Notes: generated from the sequence alone by a model not told the origin. Numbered from the stretch's first letter, positions 12,441-23,682 are shown. The stretch is DNA of 64,000 nucleotides from Euborellia annulipes (GCA_023213315.1 JAKCPI010013841.1:60107-124106); one strand, 5' to 3'. Program-made: numbers and translations.

Positions 12441-12660
12441 GTGAATCGTGAGCAACTTTTCGCGGAAACACTGAGACAGACAGACATACAGAACATACAT
12501 TGAATTTTGTTGAGGGTGTTTTCATTCCCAACCCCCCTTGAAACGTGCGCAGCAAAATTTGGCGTGATTTGGACCAATGTACAGACAAAACCCTTAATTT
12601 TATATATATAGATTTCATTTTCTTGTTTTTAGTTTGAAAATATTAAAAATATTATAAATT
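12441..12660. mobile_element. Helitron-like 5' end on the - strand
   Basis: At 12,613 the - strand begins TCTATATATATAAAAT, a form common at insect Helitron-like 5' ends (5'-TC start). The matching CTRR 3' end on this strand was not identified, so the element limits are unknown. Confidence 0.3.
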
Positions 12661-12744
12661 TTAACCCCCCTCCCCTTTAGTGAGCAGGTTAGGGGGTTCG
12701 GGGAGGGCAGAAGAAGTGGTCCAGGGAGGCCTCCCGGAGGTGGA

Positions 12745-12789
12745 AGCCCCGGATAGTAAGAGCCCCGCCTAAGCGGGCTTCGCAGCTAG
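12745..12789 (+). mobile_element. Helitron-like 3' terminus
   Basis: A CCCGC/GCGGG hairpin with a CTAA loop lies about 9 bp before CTAG, which is followed by T. Hairpin plus CTRR before a T matches the Helitron 3' end rule. A second end of the same type, with a stronger hairpin, is at 20,957-20,984. Confidence 0.45.
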
Positions 12790-13600
12790 TCTATATATAA
12801 CGTTTTGATATTTTGACCCCAGAAGGGGGTTTGGGGGGGGCGCACGAATGAAAATTATCAAATAACTCCTAAACTATTAACCCTACGGCAAATTTTATAA
12901 TAAACAAAGTTGTAGGGGATGTGATTTCTGACAACTTTTGTTTAAAAAAATTTCCCCAAAAACCCACCCAAAAAGGGGGGGGGGAGGGTGAAAAAATGTA
13001 AATTCTTGCCCTTGGAGCAAACTCAACCAAATTTTGTATACATAATCTCTGGGCCTCTAGAGAGCTAGAAATGCAAAAACTAACCACCCAAAATGGGGGG
13101 GGGGTCAAAAAATGAAAATTCTTTCTCTTGGGCCAAACTCAACCAAATTTTGTATACATAATCTGTGGGTCACTAGAAGGCTAGAAATGCAAAAACTGGG
13201 TGCGGGGGGGGTGGAATGGGGGTGGGGTGAGGAGTGAGGCGGAGTAGGGTGGGGGTGCAGGGGGTGGGGTGCAGGGGGCTAGGGCGGGGGGGGTGCGCAG
13301 GGTTGGAGGGCACGGGGTGGATGGGGTGCGGGTGGTGGTGTGGGGGCGGGGGTTGGGAACGGGTGCAGGGTGGGGGTGCTGGAGGGTTTGGGAGGGGGGT
13401 TAGTGGGTTAGGGTGCGGAATGGAGTGTTGGGGTGGTGGTGTGGGGGCGGGGGTTGGGCATGGTGCGGGGGGTGGGGGTGCTGGGTGGGTTTCGGGGGGG
13501 GGGGGGGGTGTTCGAGGGCTGGGGGTCCAGGGGGCGTGCCCCCTGGCTAGCAAGGGGGGCGCCGAAGGCGGGCAGCGCAGCTAGCCATTTATTAAAATAA
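12790..13600 (+). repeat. Repeat with a 350-bp G-rich block
   Basis: Two units ('tcaaccaaattttgtataca', 'gaaatgcaaaaact') lead into about 350 bp (13,196-13,545) that are nearly all G with T/A on the + strand and rich in G3-G8 runs. It ends with a CGCC/GGCG hairpin and CTAG at 13,584, another Helitron-like end, though followed by C instead of T. The long Pro- or Gly-rich frames here are composition artefacts. Confidence 0.6.
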
Positions 13601-14077
13601 TTACGAAAGAACCCCCCCTGGGCTCATTACCAATTAATAATATCTCCTAGAAAATATTTAATTAGAAATATCATTTCTTCAATTTTGTGAAAATATTTTT
13701 TAACGTATATTTGTTTAATATTTATATATGGATGTTGTTTGCATTTCTATTTAATTAGTCTTTGAGACTAAGGCCTTTAGCCTCTTAAGTGAGTGTCAAC
13801 TGCGTACTTTATAATAATAGAAAGAAAACAAGTAGCAAAGTGCAATCGTGTCTCGAATATCGAGTATGTACCAACCATACCTAATAGATAAATATACATA
13901 CCTATTTGATGTAACTTTTAATATTCAATATATTATAAATAAATTATGAAGTACACATATTAGTTAGAACGAAGAACATGTTTGTTTATTTTCTATATCA
14001 ATAATAATAAATACATTATTGTTGCCATGGCAACCTAATTAGAATTAATTAATTAGTTAATATAGTATACATATATA
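13601..14077. other. Gene-free A/T-rich stretch
   Basis: Nothing recognisable apart from A/T-rich sequence and a short (ta)n-like run before 14,078. Confidence 0.4.
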
Positions 14078-14675
14078 TGTGGGAACTGGACTCTTCACTG
14101 ATCCCTGCGTCTGGGTTCCGTGTGGCTTGTTGCGTTTTGTGTCTAGGGTAGGGTTTTATCAAATAAAAGATTCACTTAAGATAAAATATTTATTAACAAG
14201 TATAATATTCTATATACAGGTGAATGACAACTTTCATTCGAAGGGCGTTAATTATAAAGGCGTAATAGTATTATCGTAATTCGTTAAGAGAGTTCGTAAA
14301 GGGTTTCAATTTGTTGAATCTATCGTGTATGTAATGCGTGTTCGTGTGACTGTTCTGGTCGCAAGCCAGTTTGCCAGTGTAGCTATGGCTCTCGTAGACA
14401 TCATCTCATAAGGGTAGTGGGAGAATTAACATCACGTGACAAATATTATCATTTACGGGTGGAATTGAAAAAGGCACGTAGTGGGATTTTCCCCTTATTT
14501 ATGACTTACTTACTCAAGTTTCAGAGAATGGTCCTTGTGTGCTGAAAAGAATGAAAAGACCTTTGCAAGGGTTCGTTTGTCGGCGGAAAGGGCTTGTGGA
14601 AACCAGTTGACCATTACATCTGTGTTGAAGATGACCGTAATTAAAAAATTTCTATAATAATATTTCAACCCTGCA
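14078..14675 (-). mobile_element. Probable solo LTR
   Basis: Begins TG (TGTGGGAACTGG) and ends CA (AACCCTGCA), with near-matching 4-bp flanks (tata / tatc). On the - strand the AATAAA-type tract falls late in the unit, as at a U3-R end, like the solo LTRs at 18.45 kb and 53.6 kb. No coding sequence inside. Confidence 0.45.
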
Positions 14676-14689
14676 TATCATTTTTCGTT

Positions 14690-15065
14690 TCGGGGTCAAA
14701 TTTTGAAAAAATGAAAAAACACTTTCGGGCAATTTACGCTAATTGTGGCGCCGCGATCTGAGGTACTCACCAAAATAAGACAAATATGAAGAATACCATT
14801 TTTCGAGATATCCAGTTTAAAAATACTACTTTTTTTTTATTTTCTTCTTTTTTTCCGTGGTTTCTATAAAAAACATTTGAAAAATAAAATAAAATAAATA
14901 AAAAAAAAAACCGTATTTTTTATACTCGATATCTCGAAAACTAAGCAAAAATCTCAGGAAATGGTATTCTTTATTTTCGTCTTATTGGTGAGTACTATAA
15001 GAATCCATCGTCATCAGATCGCGGCGCCACAGTTACCGTAGAATCCCCTTTCGAGGTTTTTCAAT
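14690..15065. repeat. MITE-like inverted repeat
   Basis: The left block 'gtggcgccgcgatctgaggt' and 'aataccatttttcgagatatc' recur inverted near 14,930-15,035 ('gatatctcg', 'ggtattctttattttcgtct', 'gatcgcggcgccac'). Arms are about 140 bp around an A/T centre. No transposase. Confidence 0.65.
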
Positions 15066-15283
15066 AAAATAAACCCATGTACTAAAATTGAATTATGAAA
15101 CTTTGTTTTTAATAAAGCACGAAAAATGGAATAATCTACTTTAATAGTATTTTTTTTTATATGTTTTTATATGAGGTACTTATTTTAGGCAATTAGCTTT
15201 GACAATAATTTAATTTCTTTTACTAGATAAATATATTTTGTGGTTTTAGGAAAATTTACCCACACAGCTGATGGCCCACCCTA

Positions 15284-16514
15284 TACCGGGTGAGTTTTTT
15301 TATCTTGAGACAGTCTTATAACTCAAAAACAGTGCATTATATGAAAAAAAGTTTCAAATAAAAGTTTATTTATATCGAGGGGGAAACTAAACTACGCTAT
15401 TGTTTGTGGACCTAGAACAAGCTTTCAAGGGTATTTCAAGGTCAACTTCTGTTTTTTAAATAGAAACCTATATATTTCTTTACGGATCCTTAATCTTCAA
15501 AAAAAAACTGAACAACTTTCATAAGAACTATTTTTTTATCCGACATCAAATAAAAAAAATATTAAATCAATTAGATCTCAAAAAAAAATTTATAATAATT
15601 ATTTTTAACAATTATTCAACTTAATTATCAAATAATAATGATCAAATATTTAATTATTAATAATAATTAATAATTTAATAATTTTTCGACACTGTTCTGT
15701 GACATTCCAGAGTGTATCGCAAGTCTTCTGGATGAATTCCAGTTCCAATTTCGTTATTTTGGCCTGTTGTAGTTTCTTCGTAGCGTTTACACTTCCTGTT
15801 TTTTTAAACAGATTTACAACACGATAAAATGAAGCTTGGGAGGGTGTATTCCTATCAGGAAAACGCTCGGCATCCCCATAACACTTCTTCCACATTCACC
15901 GCATAAATTAAGACCATTTCAATTCTGTCTTCAACAAAAAATGCTCCATTTTTATTATGGTAATACAATATAACTATCTACTGGATTGACACGAGAAATA
16001 AACTTTTTTAAACTCAAGAATTTTAAGTAGTTCTATTAAGTAGAAAATAATCTCTTAAATCTGAGTATAATGAAGTTTTAAGATCATTATAAACACTTAT
16101 TTTCATTGTTGTGACTTTTCGATTTAATAATTATTTATTTAATAATTAATTATTTAATCATTATTATTTGATAATTAAGTTAAATAATTGTTAAAAATAA
16201 TTATTAAGATTTTTTTTGAGATCTAATTGATTCATGTATTTTGTTTATTTGATGTCGTATAAAAAAATAGTTCTTATGAAAGTTGTTCAGTTTTTTTTTG
16301 TAGATTAAGTAGACGTAAAGAAAAATATAGGGTTCCATTTAAAAAACAGAACTTGACCTAGAAATACCCTTGAAAGCTTGTTCTACGTCGACAAACAATA
16401 GCGTAGTTTAGTTTCCCCCTCGATATAAATAAACTTTTATTTGAAACTTTTTTTCATATAATGCACTGTTTTTGAGTTATAAGACTGTCTCAAGATAAAA
16501 AACTCACCCGGTAT
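15284..16514. mobile_element. DNA transposon with about 290-bp terminal inverted repeats
   Basis: Ends are TACCGGGTGAGTTTTTTATC on the left and the same inverted on the right. The inversion continues for nearly 300 bp (markers 'cttgagacagtcttataact', 'gctattgtttgt', 'gacatcaaataaa'). The centre holds a broken transposase-like frame on the - strand. A partial relative lies at 7.5-7.8 kb. Confidence 0.75.
15650..15955 (-). pseudogene. DUF4817-like transposase N-terminal fragment
   Basis: The - strand frame has YGDAERFPDRNTPSQASFYR then VVNLFKKTGSVN. This matches the insect DUF4817 helix-turn-helix found at the start of many insect Tc1/mariner-related transposase ORFs (pattern A..Y..RFP.R..PS..TF...V..L..TGSV). 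An upstream Met-containing segment at about 15,955 (MEHF..., then RIEMVLIYA in a second frame) looks like the true N-terminus, separated by a frame change. The catalytic DDE part is absent, so the protein cannot be active. It lies inside the long-TIR element at 15.3-16.5 kb. Confidence 0.6.
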
Positions 16515-17044
16515 TATAGTGTAGTTTAATAATTAGGTAATGGGACAATTAAAAGTTGCTTAAGAAGATCTTCGCAGAGCGAAATCTCTTCTTCAAATGG
16601 ATGATTTGAAATACCGGTTACGAGTATTAGGAATGAATGGATTTTTTTATTCAGGACATGAAAGAATAAAAACGGTTAGCGTAAAATAATACAACATACC
16701 AAAATGAACAAATACCTTTGATTTTTTTTTTTCATTTATAACCCATTGGTTAATATTACTGTATATAGAGGTATTTACAAGTGATGATATATATTATTTA
16801 GGAAGAGATCAGTGGTACATTTTAGAATAGTAATAATAATAACATGAATAGTATATTGCTTATTAGTATAGGTATAGTTACTGTATATATTATTAAGGAT
16901 TTGGGTGGAGATTTGTGGGATGTTTTGGTTGGTGTTTCCAAATAATATAGTTTTAAAACAATTGTAAATGAAACCTTTTTCGTTCCAGTTTTGACCCCGG
17001 CAAGCCTACCCGACTTGCCAGCGAAACATGTCAATACCTTAGAG

Positions 17045-17480
17045 CAGTGATTCTCAACCACTGTGCCACGGCACTTTTGTGTGCCGCGAAATTCTTAAAG
17101 TGTGCCGCCAAATTTTAGAAATGCAAACAATGAAAATTTATTTCGCTTTGTAATAATCGAGTATTTTTTCGTTTGGCTCAATTTTCGCGATTTTTAAATT
17201 TAATTAAAATATATAAAAAAAAAAAAAAAAAAATAAGCTCAAATTTCGCCTTAAATGTATTCTTATAATTAATTTGTAATTAATCACTCAAATCATCATG
17301 TTGTCTTTGTAGTACATATTATTTTATTTTACATTGAAAATTATTATCATAAACTATTTTACACAGTAACACAGGGTATTATAGGTAAAAGTAAAATTCT
17401 TTTAAACTATTGTTAGTGTGCCGCCAAATTTTGAAATTGTTAAAAGTGTGCCGCAACAAAGAAAAGGTTGAGAATCACTG
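17045..17480. mobile_element. hAT-type MITE
   Basis: The ends CAGTGATTCTCAACC and GGTTGAGAATCACTG are perfect inverted repeats of the hAT CAGTGgTTCTCAACC type. The flanking 8-mers ccttagag and ccttttag fit a diverged 8-bp target duplication. Internal 'gtgtgccgccaaattttg' blocks are repeated. No ORF. Confidence 0.85.
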
Positions 17481-17540
17481 CCTTTTAGGGTGTTACAAAA
17501 CATAGAGGAAGGATTTTTATTTGCAGAATTAAAATTATAA

Positions 17541-17922
17541 TTTTTAAGAAAAAAATAAAAACCGACTTCAAAAAAATTAAATGCAACAAATAAAATACAC
17601 TAAAAGGTATAAAATAATTATTATCTTATTTAGTTACAACTAAACGACGAAATATTAACATGAAATTACTTTTTGAAGTCGGTGCCAAACATACCTTTTT
17701 ATGAATCGCACTCGACGGATCTTACTTAGTACGTTTGGCGGGTACGCTCGCTTATAGGTATAGTTTGTTTGGTACCGACTTCAAAAAGTAATTTCATGTT
17801 AATATTTCGTAGTTTAGTTGTAACTAAATAAGATAATAATTATTTTATACCTTTTAGTGTATTTTATTTGTTGCATTAATTTTTTGAAGTCGGTTTTTAT
17901 TTTTTTCTTAAAAATTATTTTT
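17541..17922. repeat. Foldback element of the accgacttcaaaa family (copy 1)
   Basis: Arms of about 150-185 bp start and end with accgacttcaaaaa / tttttgaagtcggt and share 'aggtataaaataattattat' and 'gttacaactaaacgacgaaa' inverted. The centre carries 'gtacgtttggcgggtacgct'. Larger relatives are at 47.9-48.66 kb and 53.13-54.17 kb. The c-type hammerhead follows immediately. Confidence 0.85.
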
Positions 17923-17928
17923 TAATCT

Positions 17929-17975
17929 GTAAACTCCTGATGATGGACTAATAATCCGAAATATATTGAGTTTGT
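17929..17975 (+). ncRNA. Hammerhead ribozyme core (CTGATGA ... GAAAT)
   Basis: CTGATGA at 17,937-17,943, stem II GGA/TCC, and GAAA at 17,958-17,961. Helix I is formed by AAACTC before and GAGTTT after the core, a perfect 6-bp pairing, with UU at the predicted cleavage site. Complete minimal type I hammerhead. Confidence 0.7.
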
Positions 17976-18362
17976 ATAAACCTCTTTGAGTTTTATTTCA
18001 TTCACTGTGAAACTACACACCCTTTACTTTATTAATTAAATCAAAATTTCCGCAAATGACGCTTATTCGGCTCAAAACTCAACATTTTAGCACACAAAAA
18101 AATAAATATACTGATGAAAATTCACTAAAATTTCAAGGTTATGTTGGTGACAAATATACAACCTTACAATAATTAAGTTTTAATTCTGACAATTTTAATA
18201 ATAACTTACTGGTGGGACCAACTTTGTCAAACGGCGGAATTTTATTTGTAGACATATTATTTATACACAAAGAGAAACAAAGAGGTTGTCCTCTGCTTGA
18301 TGCAAATAAACATACACACATATATATCGAGATGATATATCTGTATATATATTATTTATTTG

Positions 18363-18414
18363 TTTGAGACTATAGTTTCGGGAAGACTTGGTCTTCATCA
18401 TCAGTCTTTCTTCA
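18363..18414 (-). ncRNA. Hammerhead ribozyme core (left arm, slightly broken)
   Basis: On the - strand CTGATGA, stem II GAAGAC/GTCTTC with a CAA loop, then GAAAC-TATA-GTC. Two extra C bases sit between stem II and GAAA compared with the right-arm copy, so cleavage may be impaired. Confidence 0.55.
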
Positions 18415-18449
18415 ATTATAAATGTTTTTCATGGAGTCAATATCATATG

Positions 18450-18897
18450 TGTAGAGGGGCGGGGTTTCACCCCCTTGGCTCATAGGGGTGAAATAACACA
18501 CTTATTTATTCTTTAATATATATTTATTTACAAAAAGGGGGGGGTAATACATTTTCGTGTCTAGGGGTCATCGTTAAAACATCTTAATACACATCGTTAA
18601 TTAATACATCGTTTTGGTTACAACCATCTTTAAGCAAAGCCCGTATTCAACTAACTTCCAGCCGTTGTCAATTCACCCTCTCAGCAGCACACACACATAC
18701 ACACATGCATATGAGTGGGGTGGGGTGCCATGTCAGCCGACCAGCCCTTGGACACAATGGCTCGCTAAAAGAAAGAATGCGACCTTCACAAGGGTACAAA
18801 GCCCAGACGGACATGTGGCAAACATATGTATGATCTTAAACAGAAATCAATATAATTCACTAAATTAAATACTTAATTAAACAATTAATTTCCTACA
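18450..18897 (-). mobile_element. Solo LTR with 4-bp target duplication
   Basis: Starts TGTAGAGG, ends TTTCCTACA, and is flanked on both sides by tatg (18,446-18,449 and 18,898-18,901). Removing it restores the palindrome continuity of the host repeat, which confirms the insertion. The late AATAAA-type tract reads on the - strand. Confidence 0.8.
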
Positions 18898-19038
18898 TAT
18901 GGATATTGAAAACTTGGTGTTCTTTCGTCACTGCTGGAGGGCTAGGAACTAGGTAGTTCCTAGCCCTCCAGCAGTGACGAAAGAACACCAAGTTTTCAAT
19001 ATCCATATGATATTGACTCCATGAAAAACATTTATAAT

Positions 19039-19092
19039 TGAAGAAAGACTGATGATGAAGACCAAGTCTTCGAAACTATAGTCTCAAACAAA
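19039..19092 (+). ncRNA. Hammerhead ribozyme core (right arm)
   Basis: CTGATGA at 19,049-19,055, then GAAGAC-CAA-GTCTTC as stem II, GAAA at 19,072-19,075, and C-TATA-GTC giving the classic GUC cleavage triplet at 19,081-19,083. Intact core. Confidence 0.75.
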
Positions 19093-19557
19093 TAAATAAT
19101 ATATATACAGATATATCATCTCGATATATATGTGTGTATGTTTATTTGCATCAAGCAGAGGACAACCTCTTTGTTTCTCTTTGTGAATCAACAACTCTGC
19201 TACTCTCGGCAAAACAAAAACTTTTCAATTATATTATTTATATACTGCTTTTAACTAATAGGAAAAATTGCCAAGTTAAAGCTCAGTCTACTGGGTAGTA
19301 TATTTAATATCTATAGATTATTACACGAACATAAATTTTAAAATTACAAATTTAATGTGATAAAAATTATTTTATTTTCATCAATATTAATTTAATTGGA
19401 ATCAAAGTATTAATTAATTATTTAAAATGATGATTATTATTTATCAGTATATTATTATGTAAAAAAAATGTAATTAATGTAGTCTAACATTTTGAATTAT
19501 GTATGTATGGTTATATATTATTAAATGCCATTTTTTTGTTTGTATTTATTGTGTGTT

Positions 19558-19701
19558 TTATAATTCGTCTTTTCTTTCAATTTTGATTAATTCCACTTCA
19601 AATATGAGAGTTGCCTCGCCGGGAATTTTAGGCGGCGCTCCCGAACTGCCGTACCCTAATTCAGGAGGGATTACCAATTTCTTCTCTCTCCTTCACACAT
19701 T
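19558..19701 (-). pseudogene. FKBP-type peptidyl-prolyl isomerase, last exon with KDEL end
   Basis: On the - strand an AG acceptor precedes the exon, which reads CEGERR, then [20 protein letters not shown] and a tail ending in ERKDEL and a stop. LVIP.ELGYG...GAPP.IPG..L.F.VEL is the C-terminal signature of FKBP prolyl isomerases, and the KDEL end implies retention in the ER lumen, as in FKBP2/FKBP14-type proteins. The frame breaks once: an A is missing in the AGAAGAAA run just before LVIP, so the reading stops after CEGERR. The break may be a consensus error instead of a true mutation. The preceding exons, with the VHYTG and GWDQG blocks, were not found in the window. Confidence 0.75.
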
Positions 19702-19739
19702 CTACAAAATAATACAAAAATTAAAAATTTAGAATGGAG

Positions 19740-20610
19740 ATAATTTTGAAAAGAAATTAAATTTAGAATTAATCAAATTAAATAGAAACATACTATATAT
19801 AAGAGCCTAGATTAATTTGTAACAACGCTCAGAGAATGCTGCAGACAGGAGCGCTGATGCCATCGGTATATTTGCGGCAAATTTGAAATATAATTGTGAA
19901 ATGAAAGACTCCAATTGATTTTAAATTAAGAAACATTAAATATATTGATAATTATTTCCCGCAGCCTGTCATACAAACAACACCTGTTCTCTTTTTTTTA
20001 TAAATTTTATTAAACCAATTATTTTACATTAATTAATGTATACATTGTATTTTTGCTTCGATTCCGGAGATTACTTCTCCACCATCGAGTGTCCTTATTC
20101 ATCTTTAGCCCTTGTTTTTAATCAGAGGAAAAATCTAATTAGATAAAAAAACCTCTTTTCCGATAATTATTTCAATTCCATTATTCCTTAATCAAGTCGA
20201 TTGGTTTTCCAATCTATTCTATTCCCTGTTCTCTTTTAAATATTTGGAGCCTTATGTCCATTATTGCAATTTTAAAAAAATGATATAATATAATTCTCCC
20301 CCTCACACGATCCCACTTATTTAAATAAATCTATTTTCACACAAAAAATATCACAATGCTGTAGATTATAGAAGAAAAAAAAAAAAAAAAAAAAAATACT
20401 TCTAGATTCATATCTAGAGCCTCATTTCTGTAGCTGTGTCAGGAGGAAAATGAGGCGAAACTTTTAAGAGACTATGTATTTTCGGGAGTTTACAGGTATA
20501 CATTTGGAGTGTGGTTTTTTAAGAGGAATACAATTTTTGGACCGAGACGCCGCCCGCCAGGGCACCAGCCCGGAGGGCCGAGTTTCGAGGGCGTGCCGAA
20601 GGAATACACG
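19740..20610. other. Gene-free stretch with poly(A) tract
   Basis: A/T-rich sequence with a 22-bp A run near 20,375 and a short G/C-rich patch at 20,545-20,600. No convincing exon or repeat pair recognised. Confidence 0.35.
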
Positions 20611-20617
20611 AAAAGGA

Positions 20618-20873
20618 CATAATATAATATTAAAAAGTGAATTTAATTTTATTTAGGATACAAATCAAAGATTTTAGTAGAAATATTTTTACATTGCATA
20701 TCAGAGGGTTTCGTCCCCTTGGGAATCGAACCCAAGCGCTAACTAAGCTTGCCGGGCCATTAGCCAAACCCTTAAGACAAATCTGTATGTATAATGTAAA
20801 AATATTTCTACTAAAATCTTTGATTTGTATCTAAATAAAATTAAATTCACTTTTTAATATTATATTATATTGG
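20618..20873. repeat. Palindrome enclosing a tRNA-like sequence
   Basis: Arms of about 85 bp (markers 'caaatcaaagattttagtag', 'aaaatatttctactaaaatc') flank a core at 20,705-20,780. Read on the - strand, the core has 7-bp ends AGGGTTT/AAACCCT, an A-box-like GGCTAATGG and a perfect B box (GGGTTCGATTCCC). It resembles a tRNA or SINE head held in the loop of a long hairpin. Confidence 0.65.
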
Positions 20874-20940
20874 GTTGATTTTTTGAAAAAATTCCATCTT
20901 TTTTCAAAAAAGATGCCTAAATCTTTACATTAATTATAAC

Positions 20941-20984
20941 CAGGGGCTAGGTGACGCCGGGCCGAAGGCCCGGTCGTCAGCTAG
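20941..20984 (+). mobile_element. Helitron-like 3' terminus
   Basis: Hairpin CCGGGCC-gaa-GGCCCGG (20,957-20,973), 7 bp spacer, then CTAG (20,981-20,984) followed by T. This fits the Helitron 3' end rule well. The 5' end of the element was not identified. Confidence 0.5.
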
Positions 20985-20989
20985 TTAAT

Positions 20990-22265
20990 TATAATATAAT
21001 ATATTTTAGAAAATATGTACCTTGTACTTATACAAAAATAAAATTAATAAAATTATTTTTTTATTTATTAAAATATTTAAGAAATATTGAGAAAAATAAT
21101 TTTGATTAAACTAATTATTAAGAGGTGAGTGAAGAATAAAAATGAAACTGGTAGTTGAATCAAAATAAAATAAGTGGTTGAATACTTAAACAATAAAAAT
21201 TCAATCTCAATTGTCTTTTGTTTCATCAATAATATATTACAAAACCATAACCGTCCAATATTCATTTAACATTGTTAAAATAAATGAATATTGAATGCTT
21301 ATTGTTTTGTAATATATTATTGATGAAACAAATGAGATTGTCTTAAGGTAGTTGTTTCACCATATGGGTTTTCTTAGGATTTTTTTGAAATTTAGACAGA
21401 TTATTATTTAAATACTTCTGCATCGATTGGTGGCAAAACGAAATTTATGAACAATATAGTTCCGGAGATATTAAATTCCAAAGATAGAGTTTTTCAGACT
21501 CTTATACATTGCACTATACGGGATATCGGAAAGTTTACATACATATTTAATTATAATTAAGAAACTCTTCTTACCATTGTTATAAAAAACTAAACCAACA
21601 TTAAACAATAACTAATACATTTTTTAAGAAAATTTTAATTTGTAGCGGCCGCACGAGCTTTTAGACACGGCCGCTAGATGACTCAGTCAGATCGTTGCGA
21701 CACTTTGCATGACTGATAATATTTCAGTCATGTATTAAGTAAGGCAATTCGATCTCGACTGATCATCGAAGGAGGAGCCATCCACCAACAAGGAGCTCCT
21801 CACCCGCCAACTAAGCGGGTGGCGCCCAGCCCGGCTTTTTACCAGGGACGAACATCGCCCTGTCCAAATCATTGTTAGGTCCCCGCCAACTAGGAGGGGA
21901 GCGCGGACACGCACCACGCAACCTAACCCCTAACAAATTCATAGTTACAACACAGTTTCTGAGATAATAATGAATAAATAATGAAAAATTTACACTAAAA
22001 ACAAGCTGGCAACAACGCATTTATTTAACCTAAAAAGTGGGTTAACTTTAGTACTTTTTTGACGTTTTTTCGCTTCAGCTATTGTCGCAACAGCTTTCAA
22101 TCGCTTATTAAGAACTTTTTGTTTTATAAATCTCCCTTTATAATGTACTTTATCTGACATTTCTATGATAAAATATATACAAGCTCGGACAGTGTTGCCA
22201 GATTTGTCAAACGAGCACGGGATTGGCTAGTAGTGGTACATAAACAGCAAAAAGTTTTGGGCTTA
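20990..22265. other. Non-coding region with short inverted repeats
   Basis: Contains inverted copies of 'gaatattgaatg'-type sequence around 21,270, an agcggccgc/gcggccgct pair at 21,644-21,678 and an 'aacctaacccctaac' block. No gene recognised. Confidence 0.4.
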
Positions 22266-22269
22266 TGAA

Positions 22270-23600
22270 TTATGAATCCTTATTGTCTGTTCCTTAGACC
22301 ATGAAATATATAGACACGCCCTGGTGTCGATTTGGTGAGGCCAACATCTCCTATAGAACTTGACGTCATCTGTAGGTAGGAACACCCAGAAATAGCATGG
22401 CCACTATAGGAATTATTATACATTGAGATAAATTTATCGTAGTTTAGATTATTTATTTTGGATTCCAATAATCGCAAATTAATATTAAATTAATATAACC
22501 AAAATATTTATGCGAGAACGTGACGTCATCTGTAGGCGATGTTGGCCTCACTTCACTCTGTGTGGAGAGTAGCAGAGGGCGTGTCTATATATTTCATGGT
22601 CTAAGACCATAACATAGCTATGCCATCTACGGATGTCACCCACGTGATAAAAAATTCTGCTTCCCGATTGGTTCTCTCCGTAATTTACCGAAGCAATCGA
22701 TCGGGAATATTAGAACATGTCCTATTCACAAAATCCACCCAGCTAGCCAGCTTGCCAGCCCTCAGTGACGTCATTCTAAGCCTCCGGACCCAGCTTAAGC
22801 CCGGTTCACACCAGGCGTTTTTTGTTGATAGAAATCTAGATGGCTGGCTAGGCTGGATCCAGAGGCTTAAAATGACGTCACTGAGGGCTGGGAAGCTGGC
22901 TAGCTTGTTGGATTTTGTGATTAGAACATGTTCTATTTTCTCCTGATAGATTGCTTGGAAAATTAGGGAGAGAACCAATCGGAAAGCAGTATTTTATCAC
23001 GTGGGTGACATGCGCATGGTAAACCAATCGGGAAGCCGCAATAACCATGGACGACACCACAGTCTGGGCGGATTGTTCAAACGTTTTTGTTTTCGCCGTT
23101 TTTCACAAATTAATAAAAAAGCAATAATTGCAGTTCGTCTACGATTAATAACCTCTCCAATTATATTATTGCCAGCCATTTTTTTTTGACAACTGCTGAG
23201 CGATTGTGTGCGCACGCATCTGATCCTGCTTTTAGAATAAATCCAGCCTTACTGCAAATAGCAGAGTGTGAAGCCAACAACTAAAAATCCATCACGACAT
23301 CTAGCGGCAGCCAAGCCCTCAAGGAAAGCCATCAAGGCTACCATCAGCGAAAAACGCCTGGTGTGAACCGGGCTTTAGACCATAACATATACCATCTACG
23401 GATGTCACCCACGTGATAAAATTCTGCTTCCCGATTGGTTCTCTCCCTAATTTACCAAGCAATCCATCGGGAATATTAGAACATGTCCTATTCACAAAAT
23501 CCACCCAGCTAGCCAGCTTGCCAGCCCTCAGTGACGTTATTTTTTAAGCCTCCGGACCCAGCTTGGCCAGCCATCTAGATTTCTAGCCACAAAAAACGAG
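22270..23600. repeat. Nested inverted repeats / MITE cluster
   Basis: The block 'tgacgtcatctgtagg' with 'gaggccaacatc' occurs inverted at about 22,330 and 22,520. A longer unit ('cacccacgtgataaaa', 'cccgattggttctctcc', 'gcccggttcacaccaggcg') is present at 22,620-22,820, inverted at 22,840-23,020, and again direct at 23,350-23,590. Overlapping frames in these units are repeat shadows. Confidence 0.75.
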
Positions 23601-23682
23601 AGGTCAAACAGCTAGCTGGTGGAGACGGATTGTTGTGTCAGACCAGTCTTCTTAGGACTGTATACTCAATGATGATGATGAT
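23598..23682 (+). mobile_element. 3' tail fragment of the (ATG)n LINE
   Basis: Matches the last about 85 bp of the LINE copies at 3.9 kb and 43.25 kb ('gtggagacggattgttg', 'aggactgtatactcaatgat', then (atg)n). Heavily 5'-truncated. Confidence 0.8.

Larger units (their letters stand above)
18264..19238. mobile_element. Palindromic hammerhead element, Penelope/retrozyme-like
   Basis: The arms at 18,264-18,449 and 19,006-19,238 are inverted copies (markers 'caaagaggttgtcctctgct', 'atatatcgagatgatatatc', 'agactatagtttcg') and each holds a hammerhead core. A near-perfect hairpin (18,898-19,012) is at the centre. A solo LTR (18,450-18,897) has inserted at one edge of that hairpin. No reverse transcriptase or GIY-YIG frame is present. 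Confidence 0.7.

Noticed and set aside
13173..13584. Pro-rich and Gly-rich open frames on both strands
   Set aside because: They are produced by the G-rich low-complexity block and have no domain or splice support.
20545..20600. G/C-rich patch as a CpG-island promoter
   Set aside because: Too short, and no gene start nearby.
22620..23504. Several similar frames on both strands
   Set aside because: They are the same inverted repeat read in different copies and directions.
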